This document shows, in pieces, positions 12,816-24,684 of a DNA stretch of 64,000 nt (its first letter is position 1; each line of letters starts with the position of its first letter). A program made the position numbers and the translations under genes. A model generated the notes under the pieces. The model did not search any database. It was not told the DNA's origin and saw only the letters and a list, made by a program, of their open reading frames with translations. The DNA lies in NCBI GenBank assembly GCA_037447655.1, contig JBBHKE010001694.1:186001-250000 (forward strand). Direction: 5' to 3'. Origin of the DNA: Zygnema cylindricum. Its lineage: Eukaryota; Streptophyta; Zygnematophyceae; Zygnematales; Zygnemataceae.

Positions 12816-15800
12816 CTCCCCTTATTTTCTAATCACTCTTTAATTTCAGACCACACTTCTCCCTGCAAAAAATTAGCTTAGGGGAAGGCACATGTTTGGT
12901 CATCTTATCTGCTAGCATCTCGCTATTTGGTCGGTACTCTAAACTAATTATTTTGTTTTCTATTTTCTCTCTAACAAAGCTGAGTCTAATGTCCATGTGT
13001 TTTGCTTTAACATGATGTTTAGGATTGGCAAAATAGCGATAGCTGCCTGATTATCACAATAAAATTTCTGCACACCACTCTTAGGGTGACCAAGCTCACC
13101 AAGCAAAGACTTGACCCACATCAATTCTTTCACAACAGAGCAAGAGGCCATATACTCTGCCTCCATGGTGGACTAAGCAATAACCTTTTGCTGTTTGCTA
13201 CTCCAACAGCAAGCTCCATCACCTACATATAATAGATATCCAGAAGTACATCTCCTCATCGGAGCATCACCATATCTGGCATAACTCGAAGTAGTGATGT
13301 CAGTATTCTCCCCACCCAAATGCAACCATAGATCCCCAGTTCATATGAAATATCTGACGACTCTCTTAGCTGCCTCCTAATGTTTCTTAGTGGGAGCATT
13401 TAGACTTCTACTCAGCACTCCTAGAGCTGCAGCTAAATCCGGCCGGGTACAATTCATAAAATAGATTAGGCTTCCCACTACTTGCTTGTAAGGAATAGTC
13501 AGCATGAACTTCCGTTCTTCATGACTTAATTCCTCGTCTAAGAGTATGACTTCTTCTTCCTCACTCCCCTCACTTCCTTTTTTTAACTCCATTGGAGTTG
13601 TACAACTATTAGTTTTATCCATCTGAAATTCTTCCAACATGTTCCCTATTCCTTCCTTTTAAGTCAATCTTATAATCTTTCTTTATCGGTTTTTTTCTAC
13701 TTGAATTCCAAAAATATTTTTTTGCTTCCCCCATATCCTTCATTTCAAATCTCCTCTTAAGATCGGTTTTCAGTTTATTAATTTTTTTCCATTGATTTCT
13801 TAAAACAAGCAAATCATCAACATAAATTGCAATAAATATAACACCTTCCTCATCTTCAAAAACATAGATTGAGTGATCAGAGCTGATTCGGATATATCCC
13901 TGACCGGTAAGAAACTCATCAAGTTTGTTATTCCATTTTCGAGGCGCTTGTTTCAAACCATAAAAAGATTTAATCAGCCGGCTTACCTTACTCTCCTCTC
14001 CTTCCTCCACAAATCCTTTGGGTTGTCACATGAAGATCTTTCCAATTCTCCATGCAAAAAGGCTCTCTTGATGTCCATCTAGTGAACCTCCATGTCTTCC
14101 GCTGCTGCCAAACTGAGCAGTATGCGGACGGAGGGAAATGTGACGACTGGGGCAAAGGTTTCTTCGTAGTCGATTCCTTCTTTCTATGTAAATCCTTTTG
14201 CCACTAATCGAGCTTTGTAACACTCAATGGTGTTATCTGGGTTCAGTTTTAATTTGAAAACCGACTTAGAACCGATTGGTTTTTGGTTAGGTGGACAATC
14301 CACTAGCTCCCAAGTATCGGTTGCTATAATTGAGGCCATCTCCTCATTGATGGTTGTCTTCCACTGGTTCCTTTCTAGACAAGTCATCGCCTCTCCATAA
14401 GTTTAAGGTTCATCTTAATGAGATAGTTTTGTTACCTTGTTATATACCTGTTTTTCTTGCAATCTCTTGCTACTTCTCATTCCCCCCTCAAAATCTGTGG
14501 CCATAATAGATGGTTCTCGTGGGTTCTTTCGAACAATCTCGGCTTCTCCCCTATCCCTTGATTCCGAATCAATTTCCACCACGTCTTCCGCTTTGGGTAG
14601 AGTTGTCACCGGAGTTTCTGCAGCCGAGTCCTTTTCGGTATGATTTGTACCTGCAAGAATGTCATCTTCTCTAAAACTTGGATAGTTAGGAAGCTCAAAG
14701 TCATCGGAATTTTTTGACTCAAATCTGATTTTTACTGACTTCGTATATTTGAAGGGATCCACAGACTTTCCTTCATCCATAACTACTAGATGCTTTACTA
14801 AGATTATATCTTCCCTTTTTAGATCATAAACTCTATATCCTTTAACATCTTCATCATATCCTAATAAGTATCCCGGTTTTCCTTTAGGATCTAGCTTCCA
14901 ATTGGACCGATCAGTATCTAGATTGATGACTTGAGTGTCAAAAACCTTTAAGTGAGATATGTCTGGTTTCTACCCGGTCCATCTCTCATAAGGCGTTTGA
15001 TCTTTTATAGCTGAAGTAAGAACTCTATTTTGAGGTAATTAGCACAGTTTATTACTTCTGCCAAAAACCTTTTTCCTATCTTCTTATCCGACAACATACT
15101 TCTAGCACTATCACTTAGTGTCCTATTTAATCTTTCAGCTACCCCATTTTGTTCCGGGTTTTCTGGAACTGTCCTTTGGTATTCGACTCTATCTTCCCTC
15201 TGAAAATCCTCAAACTCGTAAGAAGTATACTCTCCACGATTGTCACTCCTTACTCTCTTGATTAGAGTTTCATGGAGTTTTTTGCTCCATGCTTTATATG
15301 TCTAAAACAATCATGAGATTTTGAATTATTTTTCAAAAAATACACCTTGGAATACCGAGACCAATCATCAGTGAAAGTCATCATAAATCTCTTCCCCCCG
15401 GGTGAGGGCACTTTGGCTGGTCCCCAAATATGTGTGTGTACTAAATCTATAATTTTTTCTCCCCTATAGGTGGCTGATTTGGGAAAGGGCAATCTGTGTG
15501 CTTTACCATGAGCACATCCACTACAATCACTTAGATTCTCACTCTCACTAAACTAAATTCTTTCCACCTCTCCCATCTTTTTCATCTCTCTGAATTTATC
15601 TAGATTCACATGTCCAAGCATCTTATGCCATATCATTATATCATTAACACCAGAATAATAAAGTTTCATTTTTTCATTGCTTCAAATCAACCTAAATATC
15701 CTTTGGCTACCTTTTTCAGCAGTGAAATAAACTTCTATCTCAAAAATAACAGTAATGACTCTTTTCCTAGTGGTAGTATCAAAACCCTTATCATCTAATA

Positions 15801-16483
15801 CATACGTAGAGATGAGTTTTTTTTTCAGCTCCGGAATAAACAATACATCGGAGAATGTTAATATGGATGTCTTTCCTTCTACTAACACTTTCAGATCTAC
15901 CGATCCTACAAGAGTAGTTTTGACTATCCTCCCATCCTTGTACTCTATCTTTACGGTGGGAATCTTTCTTATCTTAGTGAACAGGTGTTTATCCTTACAT
16001 ATGTGCATGGAGGCACCTGAATCTACAATCTAACCTGCTTCACCTTTCAATCCATCAAAAGCAAATTTCTGCTTTCGTGGAATTTCTACCTCGTTTGTCG
16101 CTTCCAACTCCTCATCCTATAAGAGCTTATCGTCCTCGTCTTCGGATTCCACCTCATGTACCTGTGTCACAAGGGCCTTATTCTTTCCTCTTGAGGTTTC
16201 ACCGGTCACCCCTCCTTTAACCGAAGCTCGTTTAGCTTAGTGCACTCTGCCATAAAGTGCCCTGGTTTCTTAGAGAAATGGCATAAACCCTTGGGAGCCC
16301 TTTGTCCAAACTCGTCGGTCTGATTTTTCTGCTCCCCCCCTCCGTAATTTCCGGCTGGTCTCTGGGAATCCTTGTTCCTCTAATCGGTCCCAGCTGCCAA
16401 GGCTTGCCCACTCTTTCCTCTCTTTCGAATCTCAATCGTATTCTCCTGAACGAAAATCATTCCTACCACTAAGTTCTATATCC
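12816..16483 (-). pseudogene. R4 gag 3' part, protease, integrase, reverse transcriptase, RNase H (broken)
   Basis: Read downward from 16483: the zinc-knuckle region at about 16290-16240, the protease region at about 16040-15990, and integrase pieces (HTHIWGPAKVPSPGGKRFM near 15450, then a NGGEY-like region near 15235). A charged linker follows at about 14780-14415. Reverse transcriptase comes next (PIGSKSVFKLKLNPDNT near 14270; YVDDLLVLRNQ near 13820, with a frame change soon after). RNase H ends the set (STMEAEYMASCSVVKEL near 13165, CDNQAAIA near 13060). Each domain is interrupted. Confidence 0.85.
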
Positions 16484-16488
16484 ACCTT

Positions 16489-17536
16489 TGAAACTCTGAG
16501 ACCTCCATAAGTCCTCAGAGTGGACAGCTTCCAAGAAGCCTCTAGGATAATCCTGACCCCTTTGTGTTTAAGCAAAAATAACTACTACCCTGGCATACAA
16601 AAACTTTGACCACCTTCACCCCTGTGAAGACAAGACTCCCCTGAGTCGATAGCAAAAAGAATCTCTGAATTTGCTCCCCTGAGCAGTAAGTTATGGAGGG
16701 TCAAAGTTGACCTTTTGTACAGAAGCTCTCTGGGAGAGAGGGTCCTATCTCCTAATTTTTCTAAGTCCTATCTCTCTCACAGACTCTATCTACTGATGTA
16801 CGGAACCAATCAGAATTGAGTTCCGTACGCAAAAGTACAGCTGCCAGTGTACTTTAGGTACGGACATTGTACGACAAGGCCTAAATGTCGACACATGTCA
16901 TATCCGGATTCGATGTCATAATCTCCGGGGATTCCACGATCCAACGAAATTTCGCCACGCGTCATCCGATGTGGCGATGGCCACAAACCGCCGAAAACTT
17001 CCTCCGCGATCTCGGCGCTAATTGTGGCTGTCTGATTAGAATCTAATTTAATCTTAGCTGTAATAAATACATGTGCGGTATTTGTTTCATTTACGAAACA
17101 AATGCGCGGTATTGATTTATAGTACGTACCGTAATCCGTACTTTATATATTACCAGATCTATGTATCCCGTAATCTATTATAGTTAAATGAATAATTGTA
17201 CGTATACATATTTAAATAACTATCAAACTACATACTATGTATCACGATTCCTAGACTTAACGGCTAAGGCTACCGGCTATTTCCTGTCTGCCGGCCGGTA
17301 GGTACAAGGATCAATTCCTGCCGCCGGCACATACCTTTTAAATAAATAAACCCGAACTAATATAAATTTCCCGTAAACCTCAGGATAGCCTAGGTAGCCA
17401 TGGCTCTAGCTTCCTCTCCAATTTCTCAGTGACTGCGACAAGTTTGAGAGTTGGAGAGAGAAGTTAGAGGTAGACTGCCTCGGCTTCTTTCTTTCTATTC
17501 AGACCTAGAAAATACTTAAAACCATTAAGTTCTACA
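16489..17536 (-). repeat. R5 3' LTR
   Basis: On the minus strand it begins TGTAGAACTTAATGG at 17536 and ends CAGAGTTTCA at 16489. It contains TAGGACTTAGA (minus, 16770-16760). A perfect 9-base inverted repeat GTACGGAAC/GTTCCGTAC lies at 16798-16806 and 16820-16828. A dense group of GTAC words is at about 16798-16872. Confidence 0.95.
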
Positions 17537-17549
17537 CTCCCCTTATTTT

Positions 17550-20500
17550 CTAGTCAATCTTTAATTTCAGACCACACTTCTCCCTGCAGAAAATTAGCTT
17601 AGGGGAAGGCACAGGTTTGGTCATCATATCTGCTACCATCTCACTATCTGGTCGGTACTCTAAACTGATTATTTTATTTTCTACTTTCTCTCTAACAAAG
17701 CTGAGTCTAATGTCCATGTGTTTAGCTTTAAAATGATGTTTAGGATTGGCAGAAATAGCGATTGCTGCTTGATTATCACAAAATATTTCCTGCACACCAC
17801 TCTTAAGATGACCAAGTTCACCGAGTAAAGACTTGACCCACATCAATTCTTTTACAACAGAGCAAGAGGCCATATACTCAGCCTCCATGGTGGACTGAGC
17901 AATGACCTTTTGCTGTTTGCTACTCCAACAGCAAGCCCCATCACCCACATATAATACATATCCAGAAGTGCATCTCCTCATCGGAGCATCACCATAACTA
18001 GCATCACTCCAAGTAGTGATGTCAGTATTCTCCCCACCCAAATGCAACCATAGATCCCTAGTTCCTATCAAGTATCTAAGAACTCTCTTAGCTGCCTCCC
18101 AATCCTTCTTAGTGGTAGCATTTAGACTTCTACTCAGCACTCCTACAGCTGCAGCTAAATCCGGCCGGGTACAATTCATAAAATAGATTAGACTTCCCAC
18201 TACTTGCCTGTAAGGAATAGTCTGCATGAACTTCTGTTCTTCAGGAGATAATTCCTCGTCTAAGACTATGACTCCTCCTTCCTCACTCCCCTTACTTCCC
18301 TTCTTCAACTCCATTGGAGTTGTACAACTATTAGCTTTATCCATTTGAAATTTTTCAAGCATGTTCCCTATTGCTTCTTTTTGAGTCAATCTTATAATTT
18401 TTCTTTTTCGGTCTCTCTCTACTTGAATTCCCAAAATATATTTTGCTTCCCCCATATCCTTCATTTCAAATCTCCACTTAAGATCGGTTTTCAGTTTATT
18501 AATTTTTTCCATTGATTTACTTAAAACAAGCAAATCATCAACATAAATTGCAATAAATATAAAACCTTCCTCATCTTCGAAAACATAGATTGAGTGATCT
18601 GAGCTGATCCGAATATATCGTAGACCGGTAAGAAACTCATCAAGCTTCTTATTCCACTGTCGAGGCGCCTGTTTCAAACCATAAAGAGATTTAATCAGCC
18701 GGCATACCTTACTCTCCTCTCCTTCTTCCACAAACCCTTCGGGTTGTCGCATGCAGATCTCCTCTTCCAATTCTCCATGCAAAAAGGTTGTTTTGATGTC
18801 CATCTGGTGCACTTCCATGTCTTCCGCTGCTGCCAGGCTGAGAAGTATGCGGACGGAGGGAAATCTGACCACCGGGGCAAAGGTTTCCTCGTAGTCAACT
18901 CCCTCCTTTTGTGTAAATCCCTTTGCCACTAGTCGGGCCTTGTAGCGCCCGATTGTGTTATCTGGGTTCAGTTTTAATTTGAAAACCCACTTACAACCGA
19001 TTGGTTTTCGGTTAGGTGGACAATCCACCAGCTCCCAAGTATCGGCTGCCATAATTGAGGCCATCTCTTCATTGATGGCTGTCTTCCACCGATTTCTTTC
19101 TAGACAAGTCATCGCCTCTCCATAAGTTTGAGGTTCATCTTGATGAGATAGTTTTGTTACCTTGTTATTAACCTGTTTTTCTTGCAGTCTTTTACTACTT
19201 CTCCTTCCCCCTTCAAAATCTGAGGCCGGAATAGATGGTTTTGGTGGATTCTTTCGAACAAACTCGGTTTCTCCCCTATCCCTTGATTCCGAATCAATTT
19301 CCACCACGTCTTCCGCTTCGGGTAGAGTTGTCACTGGAGTTTCCACAGCCGAGTCCTTTTCGGTCTGATTTGTTCCTGCAAGAGTGTCATCTTCTCTAAA
19401 ACCTGGATAGTTAGGAAGCTCAAAGTGATCGGAATTTTCTGACTCAAATCTGATTTTTACTGACTTCGTATATTTGAAGGGATTCACAGACTTTCCTTCA
19501 TCCATAACTACTAGATGCTTTACTAAGATTATATCTTCCCTTTTTAGATCATAAACTCTATATCCTTTAACATCTTCATCATATCCTAATAAGTATCCCG
19601 GTTTTCCTTTAGGATTTAGCTTCCAATTGGACCGATCAGTATCTAGACTGAACACTTAACTGCCGAAAACCTTTAAATGAGATAAGTCTGGTTTCCGGCC
19701 TGTCCATCTCTCATAAGGTGTTTAATCTTTTATAGCTGAAGTAAGAACTCTATTTTTGAGGTAATTAGCACAGTTCATTGCTTCTGCCCAAAACCTTTTT
19801 CATATCTTCTTATTCGACAACATACTTCTAGCACTATCACTTAGTGTTCTATTTAACCTTTCAGCTACCCCATTCTGTTCTGGATTTTCTGGAACTGTCT
19901 TTTGGTGTTGAACCCCATCTTCCCTCAAAAAATCCTCAAACTGGTTAGAAGTATACTCTCCACCATTGTCACTCCTTACTCTCTTGATTGGAGTTTCATG
20001 GAGTTTTTCGCTCCATGCTTTATATTGTCTAAAACAGTCCTCAGCCTCTGACTTGTTTTTCAAAAAATACACCCGGGAATATCGAGACCAATCATCAGTT
20101 ATAGTCATCATAAATCTCTTCCCCCCCGGTGTGGGCACTCTAGCCGGTCCCCAAAAATCTGTGTGTACTAGATCTAGAAGTTTTTCTCCCTTGTAGGTGG
20201 CTGTTTTAGGAAAGGGTAATCTGTGTGCTTTACCTTGAGCACACCCACTACAATCACTTATATCATCACTCTCAGTGAACTGAATCCCTTCCAAAACTCC
20301 CATCTTTTTCATCTCTCTTAACTTATCTAGATTCACATGCCCAAGCCTCTTATGCCACATCATAATATCATGAACACCAGCATAATAAAGTTTCTTCGTT
20401 TCATTACTTAAGATCAGCCTAAACATCCCATGGCTACCTTTCTCAGCAATAAAATAGACATCCTTCTCAAAAGTAGCAGTAAAGACTCCTACCCTAGTGC

Positions 20501-21908
20501 TAGTAAAAAAACCCTTATCATCTAATACAGATGTAGAGATAAGGTTTTTGTTCAGGTCCGGGATAAACAATACATCGGAGAATGTTAATATGGATGTTTT
20601 TCCTTCTACTAACACTTTCAGATCTACCGATCCTACAAGAGTAGTGGTGACTATCCTCCCATCCCCGTACTCTATCTCTACGGTGGGAATCTTTCTTATC
20701 TTAGTGAACAAGTGCCTATCCTTACACATGTGCATTGAGGCACCTGAATCTATAATCCAACCTGCTTCACCTTTCAATCCACCGTAAGCACATTTCTGCC
20801 TTCGTGGAATTTCAACCTCAGTTTTCGCCTCCAACCTCTCATCCAAAACGAGCTCATCGTCCTCGTCCTCGGATTCCGCCTCAAGTACCTGTGTGACAAG
20901 GGCCTTTTTCTTTCCTCTCGGGGTACCACCGGTCTGCCCCTCCTTTAACGGAAGCTCGGTTAGCTTAGTGCATTCTGCCATATAGTGCCCCGGTTTCTTA
21001 CAAAAATGACATAAACCTTTGGGAGCCCTTGGTTCGAACTCGTCAACCTGTTTTTTCTGCTCCCTACCCCCATAGTTTCCGACTGGTTTTCGGGAATCCT
21101 TGTTCCTCCAATCGGTCGCTGTTGCCAACGCTTGGCTACTCTTTCCTCCCCTTCGGATCTCAATCGTATTCTCTCGAACGAGAATCATCCCTACCACTGA
21201 GTTCCATATCCACCTTGAGTCCGGCAAGTCCTGCACACGGTTGACTATGTTCTCGAACTCATCACATAATTTCATTAGTAAACAGTTAACTTTTTCTTTT
21301 TCACTAAAAACTTTTCCCGCACTCTCTAGCTCCATGAAGAGTGTAGCAAGCTCATTGCAAAAATCCAACATATTTCCCCCTTTGTTTACATACTCCTTAA
21401 CTTTCTGATCAGCCAACTGTTGTTGCTGAATCGTACCACTTCGGTACATCTCTATGAGAGCCATCCAAAGATCGGATGCCCTCTCTACCTGCAAATGAGG
21501 ACATGCAAGTCCTTGAGTGAGATGGCGTAGGATGAAGTGCTTTGCCGCCATATTGTTGAAGTCCCAGGTTTCAGTATCATTCTCCTCGTTCCTCGGAATA
21601 GGTGACATGAATGCTAAACCAGTTGCTATTGGTGTGGTCGCCTCCTTCTCTTTTTCTTTGTCCACCACCTCTCCTTCCTTTGTTTCCTCCGTTGAAGGTG
21701 AATCCTCTTTCCTGGTGAATCTGCTTCCTTTAAACCCTGGAGGAATTCCAAGACTTGATGGACGCCCCAATCGTCCACTCACTATCCCCCAAAACCTTTT
21801 TTCGCATAGAGCTCCTATCATCATACTTTCCCAGTATATGAAGCCAGCTCCATTAAAGATTGGTACCCTAGAGGGTGGGCCCATAACTTGAAACTCTGAG
21901 ACCTCCAT
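17550..21908 (-). pseudogene. R5 gag-pol polyprotein, one frame with three stops
   Basis: A single frame of about 1452 codons from ATG at 21908 to 17550. Gag carries the knuckle CHFCKKPGHYMAEC at about residue 300. The protease motif GWIIDSGASMHMC is near residue 385. Integrase follows with its HCCC zinc part (HKRLGHVN ... CSGCAQGK) and an intact acidic triad (HTDFWGPA, RSDNGGEYTS, NGVAERLN). Reverse transcriptase has KWVFKLKLN, HQMDIKTTFLHGELEE and YVDDLLVLSKS. RNase H has TTWSDASYGDAP, TMEAEYMAS and CDNQAAIA. The only visible defects are TGA at 19802-19800, TAA at 19724-19722 and TAA at 19658-19656, all within about 150 bases of the integrase C-terminal part. The start codon lies inside the 5' LTR. 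Confidence 0.93.
21874..21888 (-). other. R5 primer binding site inside the gag frame
   Basis: Directly after the LTR end the minus strand reads AGTTATGGGCCCACC. Fourteen of these bases pair with the anticodon arm of plant initiator tRNA-Met (GGTGGGCCCATAAC, recalled). The same bases are gag codons: the LTR ends in CA, which with the next A makes Gln, followed by Val-Met-Gly-Pro-Pro. Confidence 0.8.
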
Positions 21909-22936
21909 AAGTCCTCAGAGTGGACAGCTTCCAAGAAGCCTCTAGGATAATCCTGACCCCTTTATGTTTAAGCAAAAATAACTACCACCCAGGCAGACAA
22001 AAACTCTGACCACCTTCACCCCTGTGAAGAGAAGACTCCCCTGAGTCGATAGCAAAAAGAATCTCTGAATTTGCTCCCTTGAGCAGTAAGTTATGGAGGG
22101 TCAAAGTTGACCTTTTGTACAGAAGCTCTCTGGGAGAGAGGGTCCTATCTTCTAATTTTTCTAAGTCCTATCTCTCTCACAGACTCTATCTACTGATGTA
22201 CGGAACCAATCAGAATTGAGTTCCGTACGCAAAAGTACAGCTGCCAGTGTACTTTAGGTACGGACATTGTACGACAAGGCCTAAATGTCGACACATGTCA
22301 TATCCGGATTCGATGTCATAATCTCCGGGGATTCCACGATCCAACGAAATTTCGCCACGCGTCATCCAATGTGGCGATGGCCACAAACCGCCGAAAACTT
22401 CCTCCGCGATCTCGGCGCTAATTGTGGCCGTCTTATTAGAATCTAATTTAATCTTAGCCGTAATAAATACATGTGCGGTATTTGTTTCATTTACGAAACA
22501 AATGCGCGGTATTGATTTATAGTCCGTACCGTAATCCGTACTTTATATATTACCGGATCTATGTATCCCGTAATCTATTATAGTTAAATGAATAATCGTA
22601 CGTATACATATTTAAATAACTATCAAACTACATTCTACGTATCATGACTCTTAGACTTAACGGCTAAGGCTACCGGCTATTTCCTGTCTGCCGACCGGTA
22701 GGTACAAGGATCAATTCCGGCCGCCGGCACATACCTTTTAAATAAATAAACCCGAACTAATATAAATTTCCCGTAAACCTCAGGATAGCCTAGGTAGCCA
22801 TGGCTCTAGCTTCCTCTCCAATTTCTCAGTGACTGCGACAAGTTTGAGAGTTGGAGAGAGAAGTTAGAGGTAGACTGCCTCGGCTTCTTTCTTTCTATTC
22901 AGACCTAGAAAATACTTAAAACCATTTATTTCTACA
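21889..22936 (-). repeat. R5 5' LTR
   Basis: Starts TGTAGAAATAAATGG at 22936 (minus strand) and ends GAGTTTCA at 21889. The gag start ATG is at 21908-21906, 20 bases before the LTR end. TAGGACTTAGA is at 22170-22160 on the minus strand. Confidence 0.95.
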
Positions 22937-22941
22937 ACCTT

Positions 22942-23612
22942 GAGTCCGGCAAGTCCTGCACACAGTTGACTATGTTCTCGAACTCATCAAGTAATTTCAT
23001 CAGTAAACAATTAACCATTTTTTTTTCATAAAAGTCTTTTCCAGCACTCTCTAGCTCCATAAAAAGTTTAGCAAGCTCATTGCAAAAATCCAACATCTTC
23101 CCGCTTTTGTATACATACTCCTTTAATTTTTGATCAGCCAACTGTTGTTGCTGAATCGTACCACTTCGATACATCTTTTTGAGAGCCATCCAAAGATCGG
23201 ATGCCCTTTCTACATGAAAATGAGGACATGCAAGTCCTTGAGGTAGAAAGCGAAGGATGAAGTGCTTTGTCGCCATATTGTTGAAGTCGCAGGTATCAGT
23301 TTCATTCTCCTTGTTCCTTCGAATAGGTGACATGAATGTCGAATCAGTTGATATTGGTGTGGTCGTCTTCTTCTCCGTTCCTTTGTCTACCACCTCTTCT
23401 TCCTTTGTCTCCTCCGTTGAAGATGGATCTGCTTTCCTTGTGAATCTGCTTCCTCCAACCATAAAGGGATTCCACGACTTGATGGACGCCCACTCATCCA
23501 CTCACTATCCCCCAAAAACCTTTTCTCGCATAGAGCTCATGTCATCATACTTTCCTAGTATATGGAACCATTTCTATTAAAGATGGGTACCCTAGAGGGT
23601 GGGCCCATAACG
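22942..23612 (-). pseudogene. R4 gag N-terminal part
   Basis: This is the part of R4 gag upstream of the R5 insertion. A frame from 23501 to about 22940 matches R5 gag closely (NNMATKHFILRFLPQGLACPH, RSGTIQQQQLADQKLKEYV, FMELESAGKDF). The bases just inside the LTR, CGTTATGGGCCCACC on the minus strand at 23612-23598, are the half-tRNA primer site. A frame break lies between the first residues and the long frame. Confidence 0.85.
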
Positions 23613-24662
23613 TGCAACTCTGAGACCTCCATAGGTCCTCAAAATGGACCACTTGCAAGAAGCCTATATGATAACTCTGATTCCTTCGTGTTTCAGGAAA
23701 AATAACTACCACTCTGGCACACAAAAACTATCACCACCTGCACCTCTGTGAAGGCAAGACTCCCCTAGGTCGATAGCAAAAAGAATCTCTGAATTTGCTC
23801 CCCTGAGCAGTAAGTTATGGAGGGTCAAAGTTGACCTTTTGTACAAAAGCTCTCTGGGAGAGAGGGTCTTATCTACCAAAATTTTCTAAGTCATATCTCT
23901 CTCTAAAAATCAATCTACTAACATACGGCTCGAATCATATTACTGTACCATACAGAAAGGTACAGCTGCCGGTGTACTTTATGTACAAACATTGTACGAC
24001 ATGACCAAAATGTCGACAAGTGTCTTATCTGGATTCGTTTCCGTAATCCCTGGAGATGCTGAAATCCAATGTCGTGGTGCCACGTGTCATCCGATATGGC
24101 GGCGACCATAAACCGCCGAAATCTTCTTCCGAGATCTCGGCATTGATTCGTGCTATCCGATTGAATGCTGATTTCAATCATAGTTGTCATAAATATTTGC
24201 GATGTATTTGTTTCGCTATCCAAACAAAGGCGCATTACTTATTTCTTCTCTGTACTCGTAATCCGTGCTTTTCATAACTGACTCTATGTATCCCGTATAT
24301 AGTTGTCATTAAATGAATTAGCCTATTTGTTAACGTTTATATATTTGTTAAACTCTATATCCTATACCACTGATCCTAGACTAAATAGATGAGGCTACCG
24401 GCTACCGGCGGCATTACCTATCCGTAGGTACCAGGATCAAATCCTTTAACCGACAGCTTCCTTTTAGTAAATCAACTAATTTACAACCCCGTAAATCTCT
24501 GGATAGCATAGGCAGCCATGGCACTAGCTTCCTCTCCAACTTCTCTGTGACTGCAACAAGTGTTGGAGTTGGAGAGAGAAGTTAGAGACAGACTGCCTCT
24601 GTTTTTTTTTGTGCACTTTATTTTAGACCTAGAAAATACTAAAAGAACCATTAATTTCTACA
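23613..24662 (-). repeat. R4 5' LTR (alpha type)
   Basis: Begins TGTAGAAATTAATGG at 24662 on the minus strand and ends ATGGAGGTCTCAGAGTTGCA at 23613, so the in-LTR gag start codon is kept (23632-23630). It differs from the 3' LTR at roughly one base in ten in the parts compared. Confidence 0.9.
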
Positions 24663-24667
24663 CTCCA

Positions 24668-24684
24668 GTGGTCATGGAACAACA
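24668..24684 (+). repeat. R2 3' LTR, last 17 bases
   Basis: GTGGTCATGGAACAACA completes the LTR begun at 10962. It matches the LTR end of R6 (GGTCATAGAAAAACA), encodes the Val-Met-Glu-Gln end of the in-LTR gag start, and finishes in CA. Confidence 0.75.

Larger units (their letters stand above)
16489..22936 (-). mobile_element. R5: youngest, nearly intact alpha-type Ty1/copia element
   Basis: A 6448 bp element with two 1048 bp LTRs that align without gaps at an offset of exactly 5400. I count about 24 differences, or 2.3 percent. The target duplication acctt is exact (16484-16488 and 22937-22941), and the gag of R4 is continuous across it. One reading frame covers gag to RNase H with only three stops. 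This is the element in the window most likely to have been active recently. Confidence 0.96.
11766..24662 (-). mobile_element. R4: alpha-type Ty1/copia element, minus strand, split by R5
   Basis: Both LTRs are 1050 bp. The five-base target duplication is exact: ctcca at 11761-11765 and at 24663-24667. The element lies in the 3' LTR of R2. R5 is inserted in its gag between 16488 and 22937. Without R5 its length is about 6.4 kb. It is decayed, with stops and frameshifts in all domains. Confidence 0.92.
314..24684 (+). mobile_element. R2: Ty1/copia element split by R3 and R4, 5' end outside window
   Basis: R2 consists of 314-3816, 10294-11765 and 24668-24684. The pieces join logically: reverse transcriptase breaks off at 3816 and RNase H resumes at 10294, and the 3' LTR breaks at 11765 and finishes at 24684. 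Its proteins are most like those of R6, but its LTR is clearly different in sequence. It entered the reverse transcriptase of R1, whose reading frame resumes at 24685 (cgagg is the expected target copy; the other copy is outside the window). The coding region is decayed throughout. Confidence 0.85.

Noticed and set aside
19653-19655. A second gene starting at 19655 in R5
   Set aside because: The frame is identical to that of the upstream gag-pol part. It is separated only by three stops, and the apparent start is a GTG inside integrase.
21517-21891. A 124-codon plus-strand frame
   Set aside because: It lies antisense to R5 gag and is a shadow of it.
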